Positions 1 to 5,919 of a stretch of 36,087 nt of DNA are shown here, piece after piece (the stretch's first letter is position 1; every line of letters begins with the position of its first letter). Where the stretch lies: contig JAUMVN010000021.1 of assembly GCA_030530145.1 (NCBI GenBank), forward strand, positions 4,187 through 40,273, read 5' to 3'. Under the pieces are notes generated by a model. The model ran no database searches. It was not told the DNA's origin and was given only the letters and a program-made list of their open reading frames with translations. This DNA comes from Coriobacteriia bacterium. GTDB lineage: Bacteria > Actinomycetota > Coriobacteriia > Coriobacteriales > Atopobiaceae. Position numbers and translations under genes: made by a program.

Positions 1-63
1 GCACTCCTCCATCGAGGACGCCTCGCGCGGGTCGACCACGCAGCCATCGATACCCTGCCCCAT
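1..63 (-). CDS. Start of an unidentified gene, cut by the window edge
   Basis: On the minus strand an AGGAGG ribosome site stands about 7 bases before an ATG whose reading frame runs open to the window edge. The 21 visible residues begin MGQGIDGCVVDPREASS. They are too few to assign a family and no domain is recognisable. The start is well supported by the near-perfect Shine-Dalgarno sequence. The gene is divergent from mntH across a 655 bp intergenic region, and the DtxR/MntR-type half-sites at 102-150 lie just upstream of it. Metal-dependent control is therefore possible, but this is an inference. Confidence 0.6.
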   Translation of the reverse strand, partial: MGQGIDGCVVDPREASSMEEC

Positions 64-101
64 CGCGCACCTCCTTTGCCTCTTGCCATGCGAGCTGTTT
101 A

Positions 102-150
102 GTTAGCCGTGACTTACTTCTATCCGAGGAAAGAGTACACCTTGGTTAAC
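102..150. promoter_or_regulatory. DtxR/MntR-like half-sites upstream of the left-edge gene
   Basis: GTTAGCC (102-108) and GGTTAAC (144-150) match the half-site style of DtxR-family metalloregulators (GGTTAGCCTAACC-like). The same words recur at 555-584 and 670-685 upstream of mntH. They lie within 90 bases of the start of the left-edge minus-strand gene. Binding is inferred from motif resemblance and from the metal-transport neighbours only. Confidence 0.35.
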
Positions 151-190
151 TCCCATTGCAACGAAAAACTTCCGCGGGCTTCTTGCCCCC

Positions 191-322
191 TCAAGTTCGG
201 AAGGCTTCCAAACTTGGAAACCCAGCTGCCAGGAAGAAATGCACCGCGTCTACCTGCGGATATACAATCTGCAACCGAAGTTCAGCAGCCTTCTCAAGTT
301 TGGAAGGCTTCCAAACTTGGAA
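191..322. repeat. Two near-identical palindromes 103 bp apart
   Basis: A 29-base block at 191-219 recurs at 294-322 with one difference. Inside each is a 23-base palindrome (193-215 and 296-318) with arms AAGTTTGGAAG / CTTCCAAACTT around a single central G. The right copy is perfect and the left has one mismatch (AAGTTC). The 103 bp spacing is close to ten helical turns, so both copies face the same side of the DNA. They sit between two divergent genes and look like operator sites for one dimeric regulator, possibly acting by looping. The regulator is unknown. Confidence 0.6.
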
Positions 323-342
323 GAGAGAGGGCGGACGCAAAA

Positions 343-372
343 GCGCCGCCGGACCTGGGAGACCGGCGGCGC
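343..372 (-). terminator. Terminator-like GC hairpin in the divergent intergenic region
   Basis: GCGCCGCCGG (343-352) pairs perfectly with CCGGCGGCGC (363-372) across a 10-base loop. Read on the minus strand it is followed by TTTT, as in an intrinsic terminator. No gene lies immediately upstream in either direction. It may therefore attenuate a long leader of the left-edge gene or end an unrecognised short transcript. Confidence 0.5.
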
Positions 373-548
373 TGCCTTTGCCTCAAGGCGGGTGCGGGGA
401 GAGGGTCCGCTTGCCGCTTGCGGCGAAGTTAACATCATGATGCCCGGGTACCTGAGGGAGCTCGTGTGGGGGCACTCGCTCCACCGGAGAACCGCTCGCG
501 TGAGGGGGACGCTGTGCGGTGCATCGTGTGCTGTGATTAGAATAAGTT

Positions 549-685
549 CACTTGGGTTAACTCGAAGTGTAAACCTCGGCTAACACATAATGCACACAAA
601 TGCCCTTTGCTAGGTAGGAATTAAGGAACGGGACCGCTCTCGCTGTCCGGTCTGTCCGACGGTGCTACTGTTAGCCTTGGTTAAC
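549..685 (+). promoter_or_regulatory. mntH upstream region with metalloregulator-like sites
   Basis: GGTTAAC (555-561) and GGCTAAC (578-584) lie about 140-160 bases before the mntH start. A 16-base imperfect palindrome, GTTAGCCTTGGTTAAC (670-685), lies 34 bases before it. Nramp genes are commonly repressed by the DtxR-family protein MntR, and these words resemble its sites. No clear -35/-10 pair could be fixed. The remainder of the 64-718 gap holds no convincing gene: the open frames there overlap one another and lack ribosome sites. Confidence 0.45.
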
Positions 686-718
686 TTCAACGCCTCGATG
701 CTCAGAGGAGACCTTAAT

Positions 719-1975
719 ATGCTTGATTACCTGCGCAAACAGTTCGGCGCTGAGAAAACCGGCGGCAACGGCGGCTTGGAGATCCTCCGCCACATCGGTC
801 CCGGTCTGCTCGTCACCGTCGGCTTCATCGACCCTGGCAACTGGGCCTCCAACATGGCCGCCGGCTCGCAGTTCGGCTACTCGCTGCTGTGGGTGGTCAC
901 CCTCTCCACGATCATGCTCATCCTCCTGCAGCACAACGCGGCCCACCTGGGCATCGCGACGGGCACGTGCCTGGCCGAGGCGACCACGCGCCATCTCCCC
1001 CACCCGGCGGCGCGCGCGATCCTCGGCACCGCTTACCTGGCGACCGTCGCCACCGCCATGGCGGAGGTGCTCGGCGGCGGCATCGCCCTGCAGATGCTCT
1101 TCGGCCTCCCGCTGCGCGCGGACTGCGCGATCGTGGCGGCCGCCTCCCTCGCTATGCTCTTCTCGAGCTCGTACAAGCGAATCGAGCGCTGGATCATCGC
1201 GTTCGTGAGCGTCGTCGGGCTTTCCTTCTTGGCAGAGCTCGCGCTCGTGGACGTCGATTGGAGTGCCGCGGTGGCCGGTTGGTTCGTTCCGTCGACGCCT
1301 ACAGGATCGGTGGCGGTCGTCACGAGCGTGCTCGGCGCCGTCGTCATGCCGCACAACCTCTTCCTCCACTCCGAGGTGGTCCAGGCGTCGCACTACGAGC
1401 AGCAAGGCGAGGACGTCATCGAGGAGCGCCTACGCTACGAGCTTCTCGACACGCTCTTCTCCATGGGCGTCGGCTGGGCGATCAACTCGGCGATGATCAT
1501 CCTCGCGGCCACGACCTTCTACGCGCGGGGCGTCGTCGTGGACGACCTCGCGACCGCTGCGGCCACGCTCTCCCCCATCCTCGGGCCCGCGAACTCGGCA
1601 ATCTTCGCCGTGGCGCTCCTCTTCGCCGGGCTCTCCAGCAGCGTGACGGTCGGCATGGCCGCGGGCACCATCAGCGCGGGCATGTTCGGGGAGGAGTACG
1701 ACATTCACGACCGGCACTCGTCGGTCGGCGTGGCCCTCTGCTTCGCGGGGGCGCTCGGCGCGTGTCTCGTCGTCCGGGACGCATTCGCGGGGCTCGTGTG
1801 GAGCCAGGCGCTGCTCTCGCTCCAGCTGCCCGTCACATTGTTCCTGCTCATCGGCCTCACGAGCTCGCGGCGCGTGATGGGCGCGCACGCGAACTCGCCA
1901 GCCCTGCGAGCGGTCCTACTAGCCATCGGGGCGGCCGTGACGGCCCTTGACGTAGCGCTGATTGCCGGAGCATAG
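719..1975 (+). CDS. mntH: Nramp-family Mn(II)/Fe(II) importer
   Basis: This 418-residue integral membrane protein is a proton-coupled divalent metal importer of the Nramp/SLC11 family. Near the N-terminus it has the TM1 signature DPGN (residues about 39-42). In TM6 it has AVVMPHNLFLHS, in which the Ala and Met of A-x-x-M plus the Asp and Asn of DPGN are the family's metal ligands. Retention of all four supports Mn/Fe rather than Mg or aluminium transport. Length and the spread of hydrophobic segments (about 11) are normal. I chose the ATG at 719 because GAGGAG lies 8 bases before it. An upstream in-frame ATG at 698 and the alternative start at 662 lack this. It is transcribed alone, and metalloregulator-like sites precede it. 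The neighbours are also metal genes. Confidence 0.93.
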   Translation: MLDYLRKQFGAEKTGGNGGLEILRHIGPGLLVTVGFIDPGNWASNMAAGSQFGYSLLWVVTLSTIMLILLQHNAAHLGIATGTCLAEATTRHLPHPAARAILGTAYLATVATAMAEVLGGGIALQMLFGLPLRADCAIVAAASLAMLFSSSYKRIERWIIAFVSVVGLSFLAELALVDVDWSAAVAGWFVPSTPTGSVAVVTSVLGAVVMPHNLFLHSEVVQASHYEQQGEDVIEERLRYELLDTLFSMGVGWAINSAMIILAATTFYARGVVVDDLATAAATLSPILGPANSAIFAVALLFAGLSSSVTVGMAAGTISAGMFGEEYDIHDRHSSVGVALCFAGALGACLVVRDAFAGLVWSQALLSLQLPVTLFLLIGLTSSRRVMGAHANSPALRAVLLAIGAAVTALDVALIAGA

Positions 1976-2037
1976 AGCGCGACGCGAATCTGAGCCGTCC
2001 GAATCGTCGGAAGCACGGCATTTTAAAGCGAACTCGT

Positions 2038-2150
2038 GTATTTGAGTGTCTTAATCGCATTCGCCCCAGTAGAACTTGCCTATATAGCAGCAAAACACCT
2101 GTTGGCAGAAGCTCTATAGTCTCCCAACTCAGCGCAAGGCACTCAAATAC
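2038..2150. repeat. 113 bp unit with inverted-repeat ends
   Basis: GTATTTGAGTGTCTT (2038-2052) matches the reverse complement of 2136-2150 at 14 of 15 positions and encloses an AT-richer stretch with no gene. It could be a MITE-like remnant or a structured RNA. It occupies most of the 332 bp gap between mntH and the ATPase gene. Confidence 0.45.
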
Positions 2151-2177
2151 GAAGGTTTGATTTCCAGAGCGGCAAAA

Positions 2178-2217
2178 CGCCGCCCCATCGGCCAGATAAA
2201 CGGTCGATGGGGCGGCG
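2178..2217. terminator. Strong hairpin terminator between convergent genes
   Basis: CGCCGCCCCATCG (2178-2190) pairs perfectly over 13 bp with 2205-2217. On the minus strand it is followed by TTTT, so it fits termination of the ATPase operon, whose stop lies 90 bases away. It may also stop mntH transcripts arriving from the other side. Confidence 0.75.
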
Positions 2218-2307
2218 GAAGCCGAACGTTTGCTTCCCGTTGAAGCTCGTCGCGGCCTAAGCGAGGGCGCGGGACGCCGAGGCTTGGCACGCCGGCTCGC
2301 GGCGAGC

Positions 2308-4449
2308 TTAAGCGACGGCACAAGCCGGCAGGGCGGTGCTCTCAAGGTACGGACGGTCGAGCAGCGGGGTCGTGTTCAGGGCCGCGACCGCCAGGGTCGA
2401 GGCGTTGTGCAGGTACGCCGCCGTGGTGATGGGCATAAGCGACGCCACGCCAGCGGCGATCAGCGCCGAGTTGAACCCGACGATGAAGCGGTAGTCCTTG
2501 TGGATATGGCCCATAAGGCGCTGCGCGAGCACGCGCATGGTCACGAGGGACTCGAGCGACGAGTCGTGCACGAGCACGTCGGCCACGGCGCGCGCGATGT
2601 CGCTTGCGTCGGACATGGCCACCGAGACGTCGGCCGCGGCGAGCGCCGGCGAGTCGTTGATGCCGTCGCCGACCATGACCACCGTGTGGCCCTCGTCCTT
2701 GAGCCGCTGCACGTGGGAGGCCTTGTCCTCGGGCAAGACCTGGGCGAAGTAGCCGTCCAGGCGCAGGTCGGCGGCCACATGCTTGGCGCAGGCCTCCGAG
2801 TCGCCCGTGATCATAACGAGGTTCGTGAAGCCGAGGGCGCGCAGCTCCCGCAGGACGCGCCTGGCCTCGGCGCGCGGCGGGTCGGAGATGCAGATGCAGC
2901 CCAGCAGCACGCGGTTCTTCGCGATGAAGACCGTGGACGAGGCCCCGGCCTCGCTGGCAAGAAGGTCATCCAGCCCCGCGGGCTTCTCGACCCCCTCGTC
3001 CTCGAAGACGAAGTGGGCAGACCCGATGCACACGTCGTCGCTCTCCACGCGGGTGGCGATGCCGTGGGCCACCACGTAGCGGACCTCGGCGTGGAGCTCG
3101 CGCTCGTGCACAAGGCCGCGCGACTGCGCCTCGGCCACGATGGCGCGCGCCATGCTGTGCGGGAAGTGCTCCTCGATGCAGGCGGAGAGCCGCAGGATGT
3201 CCTCCTCGGTCGCCTCCGAGCAGCTGATCACGCGGCTCACCGCGGGCGTCGCGTTGGTGAGCGTGCCCGTCTTGTCGAAGACGATCGTGTCCGCCGCGGC
3301 AAGGGCCTCGAGGTACTTGCCGCCGCGCACGGTGAAGCCGTGGCGCGTGGCCTCGTCCATCGCGCTCATCACGGCCAGCGGCGTGGAGAGCTTGATGGCG
3401 CAGGAGTAGTCGACCATGAGGACGGCCATGGCCTTGTTCAGGTTGCGGGTGAGCGCAAGGATGCCGAAGAAGGCTAGGAAGCTGTAGGGCACGAGGCCGT
3501 CGGCGAGCTTCTCGGCGCGCGACTGGACGCCCGCCTTGAGCTCGCTGGACTCCTCCACCATGCTCACGATGCCGTCGATGCGCGCGCAGCCCGGGGGCGC
3601 GGTGACGCTCACCTTGAGGTCGCCGTCCTCGAGCGCCGTGCCAGCGTAGACGGTGGAGCCGGCCTCCTTGCGCACGAGCGCGGCCTCACCGGTCATGGAG
3701 GACTCGTCGATCTCGCCGGCGCCTTCCACGACAACGCCGTCGACGGGCAAGACCTGCCCGGCGCCCAGGTGAAGCACCATGCCCCGCTTGACGTCCTCGG
3801 TGCGCACGCGCACGTCTTGCCCGTCGACGACCGCCCAGACGGACTCGGAGCGCACGATCATGCCGTCGCGCAGCGCCAGGTGGGCGCGCGACTGCACGTG
3901 CTCCTCCATGAGGCCCGAGAGCGAGAGCAGGAAGCTGATGGTGCCGGCCTCGGCGAACTGCCGGCGCAGGCACGAGACCGCGATGGCCGTGGCGTCGAGC
4001 ACCTCGACCGTGACCTCGCCGCGCATGAGGTGCCGCAGCCCCTCGAGCACGTAGCCGACGGCGTGCACGCAGGTCACGGCAGCGCGCACCGGCGCGGGGA
4101 GAAGCACGCGCTTGATCACGCGCCAGGCGATGAGGTTGCCCACCTCGACCTGGAAGCGATTGTTCTCGAGACTGATCTCGAGCGCACCCTCGCGGGTTCC
4201 GAGGCCGACCTCGGCCACGGGCAGCGCAAGCGGGTCGAGCGCCCGCACGGCGCCGAGGACCGCGTCGCGCGCCGACGGTTCGAACGTTATGAGGATGGAG
4301 CCCACAGAAGGATGGACCTCGGCGGTGCGGACACCGTCGAGGCCCATGATCTGGTACGCGACGCCGCGGGCCTCTTCGTCGGAGAAGAGGTTGCGGCCAC
4401 ACCGCAGGCGAAGCCTTCCGGGAAGCTCCGAGACGATGTCGAAGACCAT
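2308..4449 (-). CDS. Heavy-metal P1B-type ATPase with an unusual YSC transmembrane motif
   Basis: A 713-residue cation-transporting P-type ATPase. In order it has: a degenerate N-terminal metal-binding-like fold without CxxC (about 1-70); the actuator SMTGEA (about 253); the TM motif DYSCAIKLSTP (about 346) where copper and zinc pumps have CPC and P1B-4 pumps SPC; the phosphorylation site DKTGTLT (about 393); an HP dipeptide (EEHFPHS) in the nucleotide domain, typical of P1B pumps; and the hinge GDGINDSPAL (about 596). It lies 3 bases after the stop of the small membrane-anchored gene at 4453-4749, so the two form an operon. The sequence does not fix the metal. Next to mntH and feo genes, Mn(II) or Fe(II) export is the likeliest role (inference). 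Confidence 0.88.
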   Translation of the reverse strand: MVFDIVSELPGRLRLRCGRNLFSDEEARGVAYQIMGLDGVRTAEVHPSVGSILITFEPSARDAVLGAVRALDPLALPVAEVGLGTREGALEISLENNRFQVEVGNLIAWRVIKRVLLPAPVRAAVTCVHAVGYVLEGLRHLMRGEVTVEVLDATAIAVSCLRRQFAEAGTISFLLSLSGLMEEHVQSRAHLALRDGMIVRSESVWAVVDGQDVRVRTEDVKRGMVLHLGAGQVLPVDGVVVEGAGEIDESSMTGEAALVRKEAGSTVYAGTALEDGDLKVSVTAPPGCARIDGIVSMVEESSELKAGVQSRAEKLADGLVPYSFLAFFGILALTRNLNKAMAVLMVDYSCAIKLSTPLAVMSAMDEATRHGFTVRGGKYLEALAAADTIVFDKTGTLTNATPAVSRVISCSEATEEDILRLSACIEEHFPHSMARAIVAEAQSRGLVHERELHAEVRYVVAHGIATRVESDDVCIGSAHFVFEDEGVEKPAGLDDLLASEAGASSTVFIAKNRVLLGCICISDPPRAEARRVLRELRALGFTNLVMITGDSEACAKHVAADLRLDGYFAQVLPEDKASHVQRLKDEGHTVVMVGDGINDSPALAAADVSVAMSDASDIARAVADVLVHDSSLESLVTMRVLAQRLMGHIHKDYRFIVGFNSALIAAGVASLMPITTAAYLHNASTLAVAALNTTPLLDRPYLESTALPACAVA

Positions 4450-4452
4450 GTC

Positions 4453-4749
4453 CTAGGCCTCGGCACCCTCGGCGTCGACCTTGGCGGTGACCTCGGCGCG
4501 GATCTCGGCCTCGAGGGCGGCCAGGCGGTCGGCCACGGCGGCGTCGATCTTTGCCTGGCGGCGGGCCTCGGCGGCGACGTCGTTGGCGTCGTCCACGATG
4601 GCCTGGGTCTCGGCGGTCACGGCGTCGGCGACCTTCATGCCGGCGCAGGTGGTGGCGACGGCGGCCTTGTGCAGGACGCCCGAGGAGGCGAGGCCGGCGA
4701 CGGCGCCCGCAGCGGCGGCGCCCATAGCGACGAACCAACCAGTCTTCAT
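4453..4749 (-). CDS. Small ATPase-partner protein, DUF6110-like
   Basis: This 98-residue protein begins MKTGWFVAMGAAAAGAVAG, giving one N-terminal membrane segment rich in Gly and Ala. A long charged alpha-helical tail follows with many Ala, Glu and Asp. Short proteins of this shape, which I recall as DUF6110, are commonly encoded directly before heavy-metal P-type ATPases. The name is from memory and was not checked. I chose the ATG at 4749, where GGAG precedes by 6 bases, over the upstream ATG at 4761. Upstream on the minus strand lies a perfect TTGACA, but no good -10 follows at normal spacing. Function is unknown; an accessory subunit or assembly role for the ATPase is plausible. Confidence 0.75.
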   Translation of the reverse strand: MKTGWFVAMGAAAAGAVAGLASSGVLHKAAVATTCAGMKVADAVTAETQAIVDDANDVAAEARRQAKIDAAVADRLAALEAEIRAEVTAKVDAEGAEA

Positions 4750-4848
4750 GTTGTGCTCCAAACGATAGCGTGTAAACGGACTGTCAAGAAACCATTATGA
4801 CGCCGGCGGCGCGGCGGGGAGCAGACGGCTCCATTCAGACGAGCCGCA

Positions 4849-4870
4849 GCTAACATCAACCGACGCTAAC
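4849..4870 (-). promoter_or_regulatory. Direct repeat of a metalloregulator-like half-site
   Basis: GCTAAC occurs at 4849-4854 and again at 4865-4870 (GTTAGC on the minus strand), 16 bases apart. The sites lie about 100-120 bases upstream of the ATPase operon start and resemble the half-sites near mntH. They could place the ATPase under the same regulator. Weak evidence. Confidence 0.3.
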
Positions 4871-4916
4871 TCATGAGAAGCGCTTCGGGGCGGCCATGGC
4901 GCTGCGCGGCCGGCGC

Positions 4917-5780
4917 TCACACAGCCCGGTAGGCCGACGGCGAGACGCCCATACAGTCGGTGAACGCCCGCGCGAACTTGCTCGCGTTCGCATAGCCGAC
5001 CTCGGCCGCCACGCCCGCGACGGCCGCCGCGCTCGCACCCAGGATCTCGGAAGCGCGCAGCATCCTCAGGCGCCGGTACCACTCGTAGACGGGCAGCCCG
5101 AACTCGTCGCGGAACGCCTCCTTGAGCACGGTCGGCGAGGTCGAGCAGGCCTCCGCGAGCTCAGGGATGGTCAGGGGCTCGGAGATCGAGGTCCCCATGG
5201 CCTCGCGCGCTCCGTAGGCGACGCCCCTGCGGGCCACGTGGCGAGCGGGCTCCGCGGCGCCGTCCATGCACCGCAGGAACTCGCGGACGCGCGGCTCGAG
5301 CACCGCGTCGTCGCCCGAGAGCCAGGCCACGGCAACGTCGTCGAGAAGGTCGGCCGGCCGCGAGCCGCGGCAGAAGACATCGGCGCCGGGGGCCGCGGGC
5401 GGCTCGGCGCCGGACGGCTCCGCAGCGCCCGCCCGGGCAACCGCCAAACCAAGCAAGGCAGCCGGGGCAGTCCCCTCCCCCGCCGGATCACGCACCGGCG
5501 CCACGACGGCGATGGCCTGCAGCGGCGGCCCGTCGACGCGCACCGACGCGCCCGGCCGCCAGAGGAAGGCGTCGCCCACCTTGAGCTTCTCGCCATCTAC
5601 GTCCATGGAGCCGCGGCAGCAGCGCACGAACACGCGGCGCTTCTCGCCGTCCTCGCCGCCCACGAACAGGTGACCGAGAGAGGCCCCCTCGCCCGTGCCT
5701 ACGGCGAGGACGCGCGCGCACCCGAGGTCGGACACCGGGTGGCCGGACTTGGATTCGTGAAGCGAGGTGAGGCTGATCAT
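4917..5780 (-). CDS. AraC-family transcriptional regulator
   Basis: A 287-residue cytoplasmic regulator. The C-terminal 100 residues carry the two helix-turn-helix units of the AraC/XylS family. The first is around LTIPELAEACSTSPTVLKEAF, and the second ends in the typical VGYANASKFARAFTDCMGVSP pattern with a closing SAYRAV. The N-terminal half has a cupin-like sensor region (DGEKLKVGDAFLWRPG), then an Ala/Pro-rich linker. The start at 5780 is preceded by GGAG at 10 bases; a longer form from 5831 is open but lacks a ribosome site. It lies between the ATPase operon and feoB on the same strand. AraC regulators of this style often govern iron uptake genes, so feo or the ATPase are candidate targets (inference). 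Confidence 0.85.
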   Translation of the reverse strand: MISLTSLHESKSGHPVSDLGCARVLAVGTGEGASLGHLFVGGEDGEKRRVFVRCCRGSMDVDGEKLKVGDAFLWRPGASVRVDGPPLQAIAVVAPVRDPAGEGTAPAALLGLAVARAGAAEPSGAEPPAAPGADVFCRGSRPADLLDDVAVAWLSGDDAVLEPRVREFLRCMDGAAEPARHVARRGVAYGAREAMGTSISEPLTIPELAEACSTSPTVLKEAFRDEFGLPVYEWYRRLRMLRASEILGASAAAVAGVAAEVGYANASKFARAFTDCMGVSPSAYRAV

Positions 5781-5919
5781 GGCCGGGCGACTCCAAACGA
5801 ACGCTGGATAAAGATCGCGCCGCCGGCGCAAGAAAGGGGTAACGTCGGCGGCGCGTTGCCTGCGGTCGAGCTCAGGGAATCCAAGCCGTTATGCAGGCGG
5901 TTTTATGCGAGGACGAGCC

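Noticed and set aside
109..583. Several short open frames in the mntH upstream region
   Set aside because: They overlap each other and the palindromes, lack ribosome sites and resemble nothing.
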